64,000 nucleotides of DNA, taken from the NCBI RefSeq assembly GCF_029267015.1, contig NZ_JARIEA010000086.1:1-64000 (forward strand). The letters are read 5' to 3'. This stretch comes from Sporosarcina ureae. Lineage in GTDB: Bacteria; Bacillota; Bacilli; Bacillales_A; Planococcaceae. The notes under the pieces were generated by a model that searched no databases, had not been told where the DNA came from, and worked only from the letters and a program-made list of their open reading frames with translations. Below are positions 11,393-24,824 of this stretch, piece by piece. The translations under genes and the position numbers were made by a program. Numbering within the stretch: the first letter of the stretch is position 1; every line of letters starts with the position of its first letter.

Positions 11393-11863
11393 ATGCCTCG
11401 TAAAGGTCCTGTAACAAAACGTGATGTACTACCTGATCCGATTTATAATTCCAAGCTTGTAAGCCGCCTTATCAACAAAATGATGGTAGACGGTAAAAAA
11501 GGTACTTCTCAAAAGATTCTTTATGGAGCGTTCGAAATTGTTAAAGAACGTTCTGGACAAGAGCCAATCGAAGTATTCGAAGCAGCTTTAAACAACGTAA
11601 TGCCAGTTCTTGAAGTTCGTGCTCGTCGTGTTGGTGGAGCTAACTATCAAGTGCCGGTTGAAGTGCGCCCTGAGCGTCGTTCAACTTTAGGTCTTCGTTA
11701 CCTTGTAAACTATTCACGTACACGTGGAGAAAAGACAATGGAAGAACGCCTAGCGAACGAAATTCTTGATGCATCAAACAACACAGGTGCTTCTGTTAAA
11801 CGCCGTGAAGAAATGCATAAAATGGCTGAAGCCAACAGAGCATTCGCTCACTATCGCTGGTAA
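11393..11863 (+). CDS. rpsG: 30S ribosomal protein S7
   Basis: S7 nucleates assembly of the 30S head and in other bacteria represses the str operon. The protein is 156 aa, the usual length, with [16 protein letters not shown] at the start and the conserved [18 protein letters not shown] core near residues 78-95. AAAGGAGG precedes the ATG, and rpsL ends 35 nt upstream. Confidence 0.97.
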   Translation: MPRKGPVTKRDVLPDPIYNSKLVSRLINKMMVDGKKGTSQKILYGAFEIVKERSGQEPIEVFEAALNNVMPVLEVRARRVGGANYQVPVEVRPERRSTLGLRYLVNYSRTRGEKTMEERLANEILDASNNTGASVKRREEMHKMAEANRAFAHYRW

Positions 11864-11910
11864 GGTCGGATAAACAACAGTAGTAATCCGAAACGGAAGG
11901 AGATTACAAA

Positions 11911-13989
11911 ATGGCTAGAGAGTTCTCACTAGAGAATACTCGTAACATTGGTATCATGGCTCACATTGACGCTGGTAAGACAACGACAACAGAGCGGATC
12001 CTTTTTTACACAGGTAAAATCCACAAAATTGGTGAAACGCACGAAGGTGCATCACAAATGGACTGGATGGAGCAAGAACAAGAACGTGGAATCACGATTA
12101 CTTCAGCTGCTACAACTGCAGCATGGAAAGGTCATCGCGTAAACATCATCGATACACCTGGACACGTAGACTTCACAGTTGAAGTTGAACGTTCACTTCG
12201 CGTATTGGATGGAGCTGTAGCGGTACTTGATGCACAATCAGGTGTTGAACCACAAACAGAGACAGTTTGGCGCCAGGCGACAAACTATAAAGTTCCACGT
12301 CTCGTTTTCGTAAACAAAATGGATAAGACAGGTGCTGACTTCCTTTATTCAGTCGGAACACTACGTGACCGCCTACAAGCGAATGCACACCCTATTCAAT
12401 TGCCAATCGGTGCGGAAGATAACTTCTCAGGAATTATTGACTTAATCGAAATGAAGGCAACTATGTATCCCAATGATCTAGGAACAGATGTAACAGTGGA
12501 AGAAATTCCTGCTGAACATCTTGAACTAGCTAAAAAATACCGTGAGAGCCTAATTGAAGCTATTGTAGATTTCGATGAAGATCTTATGGAAAAGTATCTC
12601 GGCGGTGAAGAACTTACAACAGAAGAAATCACAACGGCTATTCGTAAAGCTACGTTGGCAGTTGAATTCTACCCTGTTGTTTGTGGTACTGCTTTCAAAA
12701 ACAAAGGTGTACAACTAGTACTAGATGCGGTAGTAGACTACTTACCATCACCACTTGATGTACCACCAATGATGGGCTTCAACCCTGAAACAGAAGAAGA
12801 AGAAGTGCGTGAATCAACTGATGAAGCACCATTCTCTGCGTTGGCATTTAAAGTTATGACCGACCCTTATGTAGGTAAACTTACATTCTTCCGTATTTAT
12901 TCAGGTGTCCTTCAAGCAGGTTCTTATGTAACAAACTCTACAAAAGGCAAGCGCGAGCGCGTAGGACGTATTCTACAAATGCACGCAAACAGCCGTGAAG
13001 AGATTTCTGAAGTACACGCGGGTGAAATCGCTGCTGCTGTTGGTTTGAAAGATACAACTACTGGAGATACACTATGTGATGAGAAGCAATTGATCATTCT
13101 TGAATCAATGGTATTCCCTGAGCCGGTTATCTCTGTAGCAATCGAACCTAAAACAAAAGCGGACCAGGATAAAATGGGCCAAGCTCTTGGTAAGTTACAA
13201 GAAGAAGATCCAACATTCCGTGCGCATACAGATCAAGAAACAGGAGAAGTAATCATTGCAGGTATGGGTGAACTTCACTTGGATATTATCGTCGACCGTC
13301 TACGTCGTGAATTTAAAGTGGAAGCAAACGTGGGTGCACCACAAGTTTCTTACCGCGAAACATTCCGTGAGTCAGCTGAAGTCGAAGGTAAATTCGTACG
13401 CCAATCAGGTGGACGTGGACAATTCGGTCACGTATGGATCGAATTTGGTCCGAACGAAGAAGGTAAAGGATTCGAATTCGTAAACAACGTTGTTGGTGGT
13501 TCTGTTCCTCGTGAATACATCCCAGCAGTTGAAGCGGGAGTTCGTGATTCATTAGATAACGGTATTTTAGCTGGATATCCTCTAATCGATGTCAAAGCAC
13601 GCCTGTTTGACGGATCTTACCATGACGTTGACTCCAACGAAATGGCATTTAAGATCGCTGCGTCAATGGCTTTGAAAAATGCTGCATCAAAATGTAAGCC
13701 TGTAATCCTTGAACCAACAATGAGAGTAGAAGTTATCATTCCGGAAGAATACATGGGCGATATCATGGGTGATATTACATCACGCCGTGGCCGTGTTGAA
13801 GGTATGGAAGCTCGTGGTAATGCACAAGTAGTTCGTGCAATGGTTCCACTTGCTGAAATGTTCGGATATGCAACATCACTACGTTCAAACACGCAAGGAC
13901 GCGGAGTATTCTCGATGGTGTTTGATCACTACGAAGAGCTTCCAAAGTCTATTGCAGAAGAAGTAATTAAGAAAAACAAAGGTGAATAA
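11911..13989 (+). CDS. fusA: translation elongation factor G
   Basis: EF-G catalyses GTP-dependent translocation. The 692-aa protein has G1 [12 protein letters not shown] (residues 17-28), switch region [12 protein letters not shown]3 DTPGHVDFT and G4 NKMDKTGAD, followed by the usual domains II-V ending with [12 protein letters not shown] ribosome binding site GGAAGGAG precedes the ATG. It is the third gene of the str operon, 47 nt after rpsG. Confidence 0.97.
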   Translation: MAREFSLENTRNIGIMAHIDAGKTTTTERILFYTGKIHKIGETHEGASQMDWMEQEQERGITITSAATTAAWKGHRVNIIDTPGHVDFTVEVERSLRVLDGAVAVLDAQSGVEPQTETVWRQATNYKVPRLVFVNKMDKTGADFLYSVGTLRDRLQANAHPIQLPIGAEDNFSGIIDLIEMKATMYPNDLGTDVTVEEIPAEHLELAKKYRESLIEAIVDFDEDLMEKYLGGEELTTEEITTAIRKATLAVEFYPVVCGTAFKNKGVQLVLDAVVDYLPSPLDVPPMMGFNPETEEEEVRESTDEAPFSALAFKVMTDPYVGKLTFFRIYSGVLQAGSYVTNSTKGKRERVGRILQMHANSREEISEVHAGEIAAAVGLKDTTTGDTLCDEKQLIILESMVFPEPVISVAIEPKTKADQDKMGQALGKLQEEDPTFRAHTDQETGEVIIAGMGELHLDIIVDRLRREFKVEANVGAPQVSYRETFRESAEVEGKFVRQSGGRGQFGHVWIEFGPNEEGKGFEFVNNVVGGSVPREYIPAVEAGVRDSLDNGILAGYPLIDVKARLFDGSYHDVDSNEMAFKIAASMALKNAASKCKPVILEPTMRVEVIIPEEYMGDIMGDITSRRGRVEGMEARGNAQVVRAMVPLAEMFGYATSLRSNTQGRGVFSMVFDHYEELPKSIAEEVIKKNKGE

Positions 13990-14021
13990 TAAAGTTCATC
14001 CTTGTTTCCTATAAACAATAC

Positions 14022-14066
14022 TTGTAAGATATGGATAGTCGAGAGGACGCTTTCGGCTTCCATATT
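14022..14066 (+). other. hairpin in the fusA-tuf gap
   Basis: ATATGGA near 14030 pairs with TCCATAT near 14060, with a branched loop containing GAGAGGACGCTTTC. No U-run follows directly. It is probably a leader or processing element of the tuf mRNA. Confidence 0.45.
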
Positions 14067-14116
14067 ATAAAAATTATAAAAAACTAACTTTTTTAAATTA
14101 AGGGAGGACCTCTAAA

Positions 14117-15304
<1,188 letters not shown>

Positions 15305-15312
15305 TTTGTTTT

Positions 15313-15340
15313 GATCCCGCCCTTGAGGCGGGATTTTTTG
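15313..15340 (+). terminator. terminator after tuf
   Basis: TCCCGCC (15315-15321) pairs with GGCGGGA (15327-15333), followed by a T-run. It separates the str and S10 operons. Confidence 0.93.
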
Positions 15341-15500
15341 TTTTTAAATATTTGCATTGTGTATTGGAAAGTATTTTTAAGAACTCAGTAAATAAGAGTG
15401 AAATAAAATCTTAAAGTCGACTTCGAATCACGTGCAAATCATATAAAAAGCTGTTAGTATAGTAAACGGATTAAAAGTTAAAGTAATTTCTTCAAAAGGG

Positions 15501-15529
15501 TTGCACAATCCTTTTATATTATGTATAAT
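15501..15529 (+). promoter_or_regulatory. sigma-A promoter of the S10 operon
   Basis: TTGCAC (15501-15506), 17-nt spacer and TATAAT (15524-15529). This is the only strong promoter signature in the tuf-rpsJ gap, and no terminator was noticed between here and rplQ, so it probably drives the long ribosomal protein operon. Confidence 0.88.
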
Positions 15530-15535
15530 GTTGAA

Positions 15536-15968
<433 letters not shown>

Positions 15969-16004
15969 AACATAAATTAAACAATATTACAGGAGGTGTG
16001 ACTA

Positions 16005-16634
16005 ATGACCAAAGGAATCTTAGGAAGAAAAGTCGGAATGACGCAAGTATTTGCTGAAAACGGCGATCTAATCCCAGTAACAGTGATTGAAGCTACTCCA
16101 AACGTTGTACTTCAAAAGAAGACAATCGAGACAGACGGCTACGAGTCAATCCAACTAGGATTTGATGATAAACGTGAAAAGCTTTCAAACAAGCCAGAAC
16201 AAGGCCACGTTGCAAAAGCTAACACTGCACCTAAGCGCTTCATTCGCGAAGTTCGCGGAGCTGACGTTAGTGCATACGAAGTTGGTCAGGAAGTCAAAGT
16301 CGATACATTCGCAGAAGGCGAAGTAGTAGACATTACAGCAAAATCAAAAGGTAAAGGTTTCCAAGGGGTTATCAAGCGTCACGGATACTCACGCGGACCT
16401 ATGTCTCACGGATCACGTTTCCATCGCGCACCAGGTTCACTTGGAGCTGTTGATGCACAACGCGTATTCAAAGGCAAAAAATTACCTGGACGTATGGGTG
16501 GCAAAACCATCACGATCCAAAACGTTGAAATCGTACGAGTTGATCTAGAGCGCAACTTGATCCTAGTAAAAGGTAACGTTCCTGGAGCACGTAAATCACT
16601 TGTACAAGTGAGAAGCGCAATCAAAGGGAACTGA
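16005..16634 (+). CDS. rplC: 50S ribosomal protein L3
   Basis: Early-assembly 50S protein reaching toward the peptidyl transferase centre. The 209-aa sequence begins [16 protein letters not shown] and holds the conserved stretch [19 protein letters not shown] (residues about 127-145). AGGAGGTG precedes the ATG. It lies 36 nt after rpsJ and 25 nt before rplD. Confidence 0.97.
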   Translation: MTKGILGRKVGMTQVFAENGDLIPVTVIEATPNVVLQKKTIETDGYESIQLGFDDKREKLSNKPEQGHVAKANTAPKRFIREVRGADVSAYEVGQEVKVDTFAEGEVVDITAKSKGKGFQGVIKRHGYSRGPMSHGSRFHRAPGSLGAVDAQRVFKGKKLPGRMGGKTITIQNVEIVRVDLERNLILVKGNVPGARKSLVQVRSAIKGN

Positions 16635-16659
16635 GTAAAACAGAAAGGAGGAAACAGGA

Positions 16660-17283
16660 ATGCCTAAAGTATCTGTAGTAAGTCAAACAGGCTCTGCTGT
16701 TGGTGACATCGAATTAAACGATGCGATCTTCGGAATCGAGCCAAACCAAGCAGTATTATTTGAAGCAATTGTTCAACAACAAGCTTCTTTACGCCAGGGT
16801 AACCACAAGGTTAAAACTCGCGCGGAAGTAGCAGGCGGCGGTCGTAAACCATGGCGTCAAAAGGGTACAGGTCGTGCTCGTCAAGGTTCAATCAGATCAC
16901 CACAATGGCGCGGAGGCGGTATCGTATTCGGTCCATCACCACGTAGTTACAGCTATAAAATGCCTAAGAAAGTACGTCGTTTAGCTCTTCTATCCGCTCT
17001 TTCAACGAAAGTAGCAGCTCAAGAACTAATCGTTCTAGACAACTTAGCATTTGATGCACCAAAAACGAAAAGCTTTGTAAAAGTGCTTGAAGACCTTTCA
17101 ATCACGAAGAAGGCATTATTCGTTACAGCTGACCAAGAAGAAACAGTAGCATTGTCTGCTCAAAACCTTCAAGGAATCAGCGTTGTTACAGCAAGCGGCA
17201 TCAATGTTTTAGACTTAGTCGGACATGATCAGCTTGTTATGACAAAAGCAGCAATAGAAAAAGTCGAGGAGGTGCTTGGTTAA
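16660..17283 (+). CDS. rplD: 50S ribosomal protein L4
   Basis: L4 lines the exit tunnel and in E. coli represses the S10 operon. The 207-aa protein includes the tunnel-loop segment [19 protein letters not shown] (near residues 61-79), the region where macrolide resistance changes occur, and it looks wild type. AAAGGAGG precedes the ATG, and the TAA stop shares its last base with the rplW start. Confidence 0.97.
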   Translation: MPKVSVVSQTGSAVGDIELNDAIFGIEPNQAVLFEAIVQQQASLRQGNHKVKTRAEVAGGGRKPWRQKGTGRARQGSIRSPQWRGGGIVFGPSPRSYSYKMPKKVRRLALLSALSTKVAAQELIVLDNLAFDAPKTKSFVKVLEDLSITKKALFVTADQEETVALSAQNLQGISVVTASGINVLDLVGHDQLVMTKAAIEKVEEVLG

Positions 17284-17570
17284 TGGAAGCACGTGATATT
17301 CTGAAACGTCCGGTCATTACCGAGCGTTCTTCTGAACAAATGGAAGACTTAAGAAAATATACATTCGAAGTCGATACTCGCGCGAGCAAAACTCACGTGA
17401 AACAAGCTATCGAAGAAATCTTCGGTGTTAAAGTAGAAAAAGTTAACGTTATGAACTACAAAGGTAAGTTCAAGCGTATGGGGAAACATGCTGGTTATAC
17501 AAACAAGCGTCGTAAGGCAATTGTTACACTAACTACTGATTCCAAAGATATCGAACTTTTTGAAATGTAA
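17283..17570 (+). CDS. rplW: 50S ribosomal protein L23
   Basis: L23 sits at the tunnel exit and docks trigger factor and the signal recognition particle. The protein is 95 aa with the family segment [15 protein letters not shown] near the N-terminus and [16 protein letters not shown] in the rRNA-binding loop. The start overlaps the rplD stop by one base; GAGGAGG lies in the end of rplD, so the two are translationally coupled. Confidence 0.96.
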   Translation: MEARDILKRPVITERSSEQMEDLRKYTFEVDTRASKTHVKQAIEEIFGVKVEKVNVMNYKGKFKRMGKHAGYTNKRRKAIVTLTTDSKDIELFEM

Positions 17571-17603
17571 TTAACTCATAATAAATGAAGGAGGGAACAC
17601 AAA

Positions 17604-18434
17604 ATGGCGATTAAGAAGTACAAAGCTACCTCCAACGGACGTCGTAACATGACTTCTTCTGACTTTGCTGAAATCACAGTAAACAAACCAGAAAAATCAT
17701 TGCTTGAACCAATCAAGCGTAAAGGCGGACGTAACAACCAAGGTAGAATGACAGTTCGTCACCAAGGTGGAGGACATAAGCGCCAATACCGTGTCATCGA
17801 TTTCCAACGTCGGAAAGATGGCATTCCAGGACGCGTTGCTACGATCGAATACGATCCAAACCGTTCTGCAAACATCGCATTGATCAATTATGCAGATGGA
17901 GAAAAAAGATACATCCTTGCTCCTAAAGGATTGACAGTAGGTTCCACAATCGTTTCAGGACCTGATGCGGATATCCGCGTAGGAAACGCTCTACCATTAG
18001 AGAATATCCCTATGGGTTCTACGATTCACAACATTGAAATGAAGCCAGGCAAAGGCGGACAATTAGTTCGTTCAGCAGGAACTTCAGCTCAACTACTAGG
18101 ACGTGAAGGCAAATATGTCATCATACGTCTACAATCAGGAGAAGTTCGTATGATCCTTTCTACTTGCCGTGCTACAATTGGTCAAGTTGGTAACGAACAA
18201 CACGAACTAATTAACATTGGTAAAGCAGGTCGTTCACGTTGGTTAGGCAAACGTCCAACTGTTCGTGGATCTGTAATGAACCCTAACGATCACCCACACG
18301 GTGGTGGTGAAGGACGTACGCCAATCGGTCGTCCAAGTCCTGTTACTCCTTGGGGTAAACCAACTCTTGGATTCAAGACACGCACGAAGAACAATAAATC
18401 AGATAAACTTATCGTTCGCCGTCGTAAAAAATAA
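17604..18434 (+). CDS. rplB: 50S ribosomal protein L2
   Basis: L2 is needed for subunit association and peptidyl transferase assembly. At 276 aa it has the central RNA-binding region and the C-terminal conserved stretch [19 protein letters not shown] (about residues 223-241) with its essential histidine. AAGGAGGG precedes the ATG. Confidence 0.97.
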   Translation: MAIKKYKATSNGRRNMTSSDFAEITVNKPEKSLLEPIKRKGGRNNQGRMTVRHQGGGHKRQYRVIDFQRRKDGIPGRVATIEYDPNRSANIALINYADGEKRYILAPKGLTVGSTIVSGPDADIRVGNALPLENIPMGSTIHNIEMKPGKGGQLVRSAGTSAQLLGREGKYVIIRLQSGEVRMILSTCRATIGQVGNEQHELINIGKAGRSRWLGKRPTVRGSVMNPNDHPHGGGEGRTPIGRPSPVTPWGKPTLGFKTRTKNNKSDKLIVRRRKK

Positions 18435-18494
18435 TGTTATTGCACTGCGGTTCAGTAGATGGACCGTAGTACATACTCGGAAGGAGGTTCCAGA

Positions 18495-18773
18495 ATGGGC
18501 CGCAGCTTGAAAAAAGGACCTTTTGCAGACGACCATTTACTAAAAAAGGTTGACGCACAAAAAGATTCAGAAAAGAAACAGGTTATTAAAACATGGTCAC
18601 GCCGTTCAACAATCTTCCCGACATTCATCGGATTGACAATCGCAGTATATGATGGACGCAAACACGTTCCTGTTTATGTAACAGAAGATATGGTAGGTCA
18701 CAAACTAGGTGAATTCGTACCTACGCGCACATACAGAGGCCATGGTGCCGACGATAAGAAAACAAAACGCTAA
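18495..18773 (+). CDS. rpsS: 30S ribosomal protein S19
   Basis: S19 lies in the 30S head near the A-site tRNA. I start it at the ATG at 18495 ([10 protein letters not shown]) after GGAAGGAGG, giving the usual 92 aa. An ATG 36 nt upstream is in frame but has no ribosome binding site and adds no family sequence. The C-terminal [12 protein letters not shown] is typical. Confidence 0.96.
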   Translation: MGRSLKKGPFADDHLLKKVDAQKDSEKKQVIKTWSRRSTIFPTFIGLTIAVYDGRKHVPVYVTEDMVGHKLGEFVPTRTYRGHGADDKKTKR

Positions 18774-18793
18774 TTTGAGAGGAGGTTATTCTG

Positions 18794-19138
18794 ATGCAAC
18801 AAGCTAAAGCATCTGTACGCACAGTCCGTATTGCTTCTCGCAAAGTTCGTTTGGTCGTTGATCTTATTCGCGGCAAGAATATAGGTGAAGCTATGGCTAT
18901 TCTACGACTTACGCCTAAAGCGGCATCTCCAGTCGTGGAAAAACTATTGAAATCAGCAATTGCAAACGCTGAACATAACTACGAAATGGATACTGAGAAC
19001 TTAATCGTCAGTGAAGTATTCGTAGACGAAGGACCAACAATGAAACGTTTCCGTCCACGTGCACAAGGTCGTGCAAGTGCGATCAACAAACGTACAAGCC
19101 ATATCACATTAGTGGTATCTGAAAAGAAGGAGGGGTAA
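18794..19138 (+). CDS. rplV: 50S ribosomal protein L22
   Basis: L22 lines the exit tunnel with a long beta-hairpin. The 114-aa protein has [18 protein letters not shown] near residues 18-35 and the tunnel hairpin sequence [29 protein letters not shown] precedes the ATG. It ends 3 nt before rpsC. Confidence 0.96.
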   Translation: MQQAKASVRTVRIASRKVRLVVDLIRGKNIGEAMAILRLTPKAASPVVEKLLKSAIANAEHNYEMDTENLIVSEVFVDEGPTMKRFRPRAQGRASAINKRTSHITLVVSEKKEG

Positions 19139-19141
19139 TCA

Positions 19142-19804
19142 GTGGGCCAAAAAGTACATCCTAATGGACTACGTGTAGGCGTCATCCGTGACTGGGACTC
19201 AAAATGGTACGCGGAAAAAGATTATGCGTCCTTACTACATGAAGACTTAAAGATCCGTGAATACATCGAAAAGCGTCTTATCGAAGCATCAGTTTCAAAA
19301 GTTGAAATTGAACGTGCTGCTAAGCGTGTTAACATTACAATCCACACTGCAAAGCCAGGTATGGTTATCGGTAAAGGTGGTTCCGAAGTAGAAACTCTTC
19401 GTAAGCAACTTAACGAAATCACAGGCAAGCGTGCACACATCAACATCGTAGAAATCAAACGTGCTGATTTAGATGCTAAATTAGTAGCTGAATCAATTGC
19501 TCGTCAATTAGAAAGTCGTGTATCATTCCGTCGTGCTCAGAAACAAGCGATCCAACGTACAATTCGCTCTGGCGCAAAAGGAATTAAAACACAAGTGTCT
19601 GGTCGTCTCGGCGGTGCTGACATCGCTCGTGCAGAACACTATAGTGAAGGAACTGTCCCTCTTCATACATTACGTGCAGACATAGATTATGCACATGCTG
19701 AAGCTGATACTACTTATGGTAAGCTTGGCGTAAAGGTATGGATTTATCGTGGTGAAGTCCTTCCAGTAAAAGTTAAGAAGAACTCTGGGGAAGGAGGCAA
19801 ATAA
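19142..19804 (+). CDS. rpsC: 30S ribosomal protein S3
   Basis: S3 forms part of the mRNA entry channel and its helicase surface. The 220-aa sequence begins [20 protein letters not shown] and has the KH motif [18 protein letters not shown] (residues about 77-94). The GTG start follows AAGGAGGGG, which lies inside the end of rplV. Confidence 0.97.
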   Translation: MGQKVHPNGLRVGVIRDWDSKWYAEKDYASLLHEDLKIREYIEKRLIEASVSKVEIERAAKRVNITIHTAKPGMVIGKGGSEVETLRKQLNEITGKRAHINIVEIKRADLDAKLVAESIARQLESRVSFRRAQKQAIQRTIRSGAKGIKTQVSGRLGGADIARAEHYSEGTVPLHTLRADIDYAHAEADTTYGKLGVKVWIYRGEVLPVKVKKNSGEGGK

Positions 19805-19805
19805 T

Positions 19806-20430
<625 letters not shown>

Positions 20431-20447
20431 TGAAGGAGGTTGCAGCC

Positions 20448-20711
20448 ATGACTGAACGTAATCAGCGCAAAACATACACAGGCCGTGTAGTTTCCGACAA
20501 AATGGATAAAACTGTTACGGTAATGGTAGAGACATACAAAAAACACACTTTATACGGTAAGCGTGTAAAGTACTCTAAGAAACTTAAAGTTCATGATGAG
20601 CTAAACGAAGCTAAAATCGGCGATGTTGTTCGTATTATGGAAACTCGTCCATTATCAGCAACTAAGCGTTTCCGTCTTCTAGAAGTCGTTGAAAAAGCGA
20701 TCATCATCTAA
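20448..20711 (+). CDS. rpsQ: 30S ribosomal protein S17
   Basis: S17 is an early 16S rRNA-binding protein with an OB fold. The 87-aa product begins [20 protein letters not shown], the family start. GAAGGAGG lies upstream of the ATG at 20448; an in-frame ATG at 20430 lies ahead of that site and is unlikely. Confidence 0.96.
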   Translation: MTERNQRKTYTGRVVSDKMDKTVTVMVETYKKHTLYGKRVKYSKKLKVHDELNEAKIGDVVRIMETRPLSATKRFRLLEVVEKAIII

Positions 20712-20749
20712 TAGGTTTTTAACTCAGATTTTGGAAGGAGGTAACCTCG

Positions 20750-21118
20750 ATGATTCAACAGGAAAGTAGAATGAAAGTTGCTGACAACTCTGGTGCACGT
20801 GAAGTACTAACAATTAAAGTACTAGGCGGATCAGGTCGTAAAGTAGCTAACATCGGTGATGTAGTTGTTGTTACAGTTAAGAAAGCAACACCAGGTGGCG
20901 TTGTTAAGAAGGGTGACGTTGTTAAAGCGGTCATCGTTCGCACGAAAAGTGGAGTTCGTCGTAAAGACGGTTCATACATTACATTCGATGAGAATGCTTG
21001 CGTTATTATCCGTGATGATAAAGGGCCACGTGGAACACGTATTTTCGGACCAGTTGCTCGCGAACTACGCGACAATAACTTCATGAAAATCATTTCACTT
21101 GCTCCAGAAGTTCTTTAA
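20750..21118 (+). CDS. rplN: 50S ribosomal protein L14
   Basis: L14 forms intersubunit bridges and is where the silencing factor RsfS binds. The 122-aa sequence has [19 protein letters not shown] at the start and the conserved [17 protein letters not shown] near residues 97-113. GGAAGGAGG precedes the ATG. Confidence 0.97.
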   Translation: MIQQESRMKVADNSGAREVLTIKVLGGSGRKVANIGDVVVVTVKKATPGGVVKKGDVVKAVIVRTKSGVRRKDGSYITFDENACVIIRDDKGPRGTRIFGPVARELRDNNFMKIISLAPEVL

Positions 21119-21153
21119 TTCTAATGACAGAGCCAGTCAAGGAGGTGCGATAA

Positions 21154-21465
21154 ATGCACGTTAAAAAAGGCGACAAAGTAATGGTGATCTCTGGTAAAGA
21201 TAAAGGTAAAACAGGTGTGATCCTAACTGCTTATCCGAAAAAAGACCGTGTGCTAGTTGAAGGTATTAATATCGTCAAAAAACACACAAAGCCAAACCAA
21301 GAAAACCCACAGGGCGGAATTGTAAGCCAAGAGTCTACAATCCACGTCTCAAACGTGATGGTAATCGATCCTAAAACAGGCGAGCCGACTCGTGTAGGTT
21401 ACAAAGTGGAAGACGGTAAAAAAGTACGTATTGCAAAAAAATCCGGTGAATCATTGGATAAGTAA
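21154..21465 (+). CDS. rplX: 50S ribosomal protein L24
   Basis: L24 is an assembly initiator of the 50S subunit. At 103 aa it carries the KOW motif [20 protein letters not shown] at residues 4-23 and [16 protein letters not shown] in the second half. AAGGAGGTG precedes the ATG. Confidence 0.96.
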   Translation: MHVKKGDKVMVISGKDKGKTGVILTAYPKKDRVLVEGINIVKKHTKPNQENPQGGIVSQESTIHVSNVMVIDPKTGEPTRVGYKVEDGKKVRIAKKSGESLDK

Positions 21466-21491
21466 GTATTGCATGAAAGGAGGTCCGACTG

Positions 21492-22031
21492 ATGAGTCGT
21501 TTGAAAGAGAAGTTTTCTAAAGAAATCACACCTGCTCTAATGAGCAAGTTTGAATATACATCTGTTATGCAGGTTCCTAAAGTAGATAAAATCGTTATCA
21601 ACATGGGTGTTGGTGATGCTGTCCAAAATACAAAAGCACTTGATGCAGCTGTTGAGGATCTTGCAACTATTTCAGGTCAAAAACCAGTCATTACTAAAGC
21701 GAAAAAATCTATCGCAGGATTCCGTTTACGTGAAGGAATGCCGATCGGAGCAAAAGTAACGCTTCGCGGTGAGCGCATGTATGAGTTCCTCGATAAATTA
21801 GTTACAATCTCATTACCACGTGTACGTGACTTCCGTGGCGTTTCTAAAAAAGCGTTTGACGGTCGCGGTAACTACACTCTTGGAGTGAAAGAGCAACTTA
21901 TTTTCCCTGAAATTGACTTCGATAAAGTATCAAAAGTACGTGGGATGGATATCGTCATCGTGACGACAGCTAACACTGATGAAGAAGCACGTGAGTTGCT
22001 TGCACAGTGTGGCATGCCGTTCCAAAAGTAA
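21492..22031 (+). CDS. rplE: 50S ribosomal protein L5
   Basis: L5 binds 5S rRNA and contacts the P-site tRNA. It is 179 aa with [19 protein letters not shown] (near residues 33-51) and the C-terminal [28 protein letters not shown] precedes the ATG. Confidence 0.97.
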   Translation: MSRLKEKFSKEITPALMSKFEYTSVMQVPKVDKIVINMGVGDAVQNTKALDAAVEDLATISGQKPVITKAKKSIAGFRLREGMPIGAKVTLRGERMYEFLDKLVTISLPRVRDFRGVSKKAFDGRGNYTLGVKEQLIFPEIDFDKVSKVRGMDIVIVTTANTDEEARELLAQCGMPFQK

Positions 22032-22039
22032 AATAATAG

Positions 22040-22237
<198 letters not shown>

Positions 22238-22267
22238 ACCCCTAATTAGGGAAGGAGGTTAATTCAA

Positions 22268-22666
22268 ATGACAATGAGTGATCCGATTGCAGATATGCTT
22301 ACACGCATCCGTAATGCGAACATGGTTCGCCACGAGAAGCTTGAGGTACCTGCTTCAAACGTAAAGAAAGAAATCGCCGAGATCTTAAAACGAGAAGGTT
22401 TCGTTCGTGATGTGGAATACGTGGAAGATAACAAACAAGGCATCATCCGCATTTTCCTAAAATACGGTCAGGATAACGAACGCGTTATCAATGGCTTGAA
22501 ACGTATTTCTAAACCAGGACTTCGTGTATATGCGAAATCAAATGAAGTTCCTAAAGTACTTAACGGCTTAGGTGTTGCACTAGTTTCTACATCAAATGGT
22601 GTATTAACAGACAAAGAAGCCCGCGCTAAACAAGTCGGCGGAGAAGTAGTCGCTTACGTTTGGTAA
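22268..22666 (+). CDS. rpsH: 30S ribosomal protein S8
   Basis: S8 is a central 16S rRNA binder and, in E. coli, the spc operon repressor. The product is 132 aa with [20 protein letters not shown] near the start and [26 protein letters not shown] precedes the ATG at 22268; a second in-frame ATG lies two codons downstream. Confidence 0.97.
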   Translation: MTMSDPIADMLTRIRNANMVRHEKLEVPASNVKKEIAEILKREGFVRDVEYVEDNKQGIIRIFLKYGQDNERVINGLKRISKPGLRVYAKSNEVPKVLNGLGVALVSTSNGVLTDKEARAKQVGGEVVAYVW

Positions 22667-22696
22667 TTAGCTACAATTGAATGGAGGTGCAATAGA

Positions 22697-23236
22697 ATGT
22701 CCCGTATTGGTAATCGTCAGATCGAAGTTCCTGAAAACGTTACTGTAACAATTTCAGATGACAACTTCGCAACTGTTAAAGGTCCGAAAGGTGAGCTTTC
22801 GAGACAATTAGATAAAGATATTACGATCAACATGGAAGGCAAGGTCATCACATTGACACGCCCTTCTGATTCTAAAGATCACCGTTCAATCCACGGTACT
22901 ACACGCTCTGTACTTAATAACATGGTTGTGGGAGTATCTGAAGGATTTGAACGTAAGCTTGATTTGGTTGGGGTTGGATACCGTGCTTCTATGCAAGGGA
23001 AGAAACTTGTATTGAACGTAGGTTTCTCACACCCAGTTGAATTCACACCAGAAGAAGGTGTAGAAGTTGAAGTTCCAGCGAATACAAAAATCATCGTTCG
23101 CGGATACAACAAAGAACACGTAGGTGCTCTTGCTTCTAACATCCGTCAAGTACGTCCACCAGAGCCGTATAAAGGTAAAGGTATTCGTTATGAAGGCGAA
23201 ATCGTTCGTCGTAAAGAAGGTAAAACAGGTAAATAA
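22697..23236 (+). CDS. rplF: 50S ribosomal protein L6
   Basis: L6 lies near the sarcin-ricin loop and factor-binding site. The 179-aa protein begins [17 protein letters not shown] and ends with [20 protein letters not shown], both characteristic. ATGGAGGTG lies before the ATG. Confidence 0.97.
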   Translation: MSRIGNRQIEVPENVTVTISDDNFATVKGPKGELSRQLDKDITINMEGKVITLTRPSDSKDHRSIHGTTRSVLNNMVVGVSEGFERKLDLVGVGYRASMQGKKLVLNVGFSHPVEFTPEEGVEVEVPANTKIIVRGYNKEHVGALASNIRQVRPPEPYKGKGIRYEGEIVRRKEGKTGK

Positions 23237-23269
23237 TACCGCTTGAGGTATTTGGAAGGAGTGACTCCG

Positions 23270-23632
23270 ATGATCACAAAACAAGATAAAAACGCTGTCC
23301 GTAAAAAGCGTCACGCACGTGTGCGTACGAAAATCAGCGGAACTGCAGAGCGTCCACGTCTAAACGTTTATCGTTCAAACAAGCATATCTATGCACAATT
23401 GATTGATGACTTGAATGGTTTAACAATCGTTAGCGCTTCTACAAGAGATAAAGAAGTTGAGGCTGGATCTACAGGTAACACTGAATCAGCAGCTAAAGTC
23501 GGCGAGCTTATTGCAAAGAAAGCTGTTGAAAAAGACGTCAAAGCGGTTGTTTTCGACCGCGGCGGATATCTTTTCCACGGCCGTGTAAAAGCATTAGCTG
23601 ACGCTGCACGCGAAAATGGTCTGGAATTTTAA
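23270..23632 (+). CDS. rplR: 50S ribosomal protein L18
   Basis: L18 binds 5S rRNA. I start it at the ATG at 23270 ([18 protein letters not shown]), preceded by GGAAGGAG, giving the standard 120 aa. The upstream in-frame TTG at 23243 has no ribosome binding site. The C-terminal [20 protein letters not shown] is conserved. Confidence 0.96.
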   Translation: MITKQDKNAVRKKRHARVRTKISGTAERPRLNVYRSNKHIYAQLIDDLNGLTIVSASTRDKEVEAGSTGNTESAAKVGELIAKKAVEKDVKAVVFDRGGYLFHGRVKALADAARENGLEF

Positions 23633-23654
23633 TTAAGAGGGAGGGACATATTTC

Positions 23655-24155
23655 ATGCGTCGTAATGATCAGAACAAAAGTGAGTTCGAAGAACGCGTAG
23701 TAACGATCAACCGCGTTGCGAAAGTTGTAAAAGGTGGACGTCGTTTCCGCTTTACTGCACTTGTCGTAGTCGGAGATAAAAACGGTCGTGTCGGTTTTGG
23801 TACTGGTAAAGCACAAGAAGTTCCAGATGCAATCCGTAAAGCAATTGAAGATGCGAAGAAAAACTTGATTGTAGTGCCAATGGTCAAAGGTACAACTCCA
23901 CATGAAGTAATCGGACACTTTGGTGCAGGACAAATCCTGATCAAACCAGCTGCTCCGGGTACTGGTGTTATCGCAGGTGGACCTGTCCGTGCGGTACTTG
24001 AACTCGCAGGCATCACGGATATTCTTTCAAAATCTCTTGGATCAAGCACACCGATCAACATGGTACGTGCAACAATCGAAGGGTTGCAGAATTTGAAACG
24101 CGCAGAAGATATTGCTAAATTGCGTGGTAAATCCGTAGAAGAACTGTTAGGTTAA
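23655..24155 (+). CDS. rpsE: 30S ribosomal protein S5
   Basis: S5 affects decoding accuracy and mRNA unwinding. At 166 aa it includes [20 protein letters not shown] (spectinomycin-site loop, near residues 25-44) and the conserved [27 protein letters not shown] precedes the ATG by about 10 nt. Confidence 0.97.
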   Translation: MRRNDQNKSEFEERVVTINRVAKVVKGGRRFRFTALVVVGDKNGRVGFGTGKAQEVPDAIRKAIEDAKKNLIVVPMVKGTTPHEVIGHFGAGQILIKPAAPGTGVIAGGPVRAVLELAGITDILSKSLGSSTPINMVRATIEGLQNLKRAEDIAKLRGKSVEELLG

Positions 24156-24168
24156 GGGGGGAAATACG

Positions 24169-24351
24169 ATGACGAACAAACTTGAAGTCACCCTTACGAA
24201 AAGTGTTATTGGTTCTAAACCAACACAGCGTAAAACAATTGAAGCATTAGGCCTTCGAAAGTTAAATCAAACAGTTGAGCATCAAAACAACGATGCTATC
24301 CGTGGAATGATCACAAAGGTTAGCCACTTGGTAAACGTTAAAGAAATTTAA
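24169..24351 (+). CDS. rpmD: 50S ribosomal protein L30
   Basis: Small 50S protein of 60 aa. It carries the family elements [20 protein letters not shown] and [15 protein letters not shown]. The ATG follows AAGGGGGG and comes 13 nt after rpsE. Confidence 0.95.
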   Translation: MTNKLEVTLTKSVIGSKPTQRKTIEALGLRKLNQTVEHQNNDAIRGMITKVSHLVNVKEI

Positions 24352-24383
24352 GTACTATTTTACAATAAGGAGGTGCCGATAAG

Positions 24384-24824
24384 ATGAAATTACATGAGCT
24401 AAAACCAGCTGAGGGATCTCGCAGAAACCGCAAACGTGTTGGTCGTGGGATTGGATCTGGAACTGGTAAGACTTCCGGTAGAGGTCATGACGGTCAAAAC
24501 TCTCGTTCAGGCGGCGGTGTACGTCTTGGTTTCGAAGGTGGACAAATTCCTCTTTTCCAACGACTTCCTAAGCGCGGGTTTACGAACATCAATCGTAAAG
24601 ATTATGCCATCGTTAACCTTGACACATTAAATCGTTTCGAAGAAGGCACGGAAGTAACGCCGGAACTGCTAATTGAAACTGGAGTTGTAAGTAACGCTAA
24701 ATCTGGTATCAAAATTCTGGGTAACGGAACACTTGATAAAAAGATTACAGTACGTGCTAACAAATTCTCCGCTTCTGCAAAAGAAGCAATTGAAAAAGCG
24801 GGCGGGCAAACAGAGGTGGTATAA
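24384..24824 (+). CDS. rplO: 50S ribosomal protein L15
   Basis: L15 is a late-assembling 50S protein. It is 146 aa with the Gly/Arg-rich extension [20 protein letters not shown] (residues about 17-36) and [26 protein letters not shown] precedes the ATG. The last base of its TAA is the first base of the secY start. Confidence 0.97.
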   Translation: MKLHELKPAEGSRRNRKRVGRGIGSGTGKTSGRGHDGQNSRSGGGVRLGFEGGQIPLFQRLPKRGFTNINRKDYAIVNLDTLNRFEEGTEVTPELLIETGVVSNAKSGIKILGNGTLDKKITVRANKFSASAKEAIEKAGGQTEVV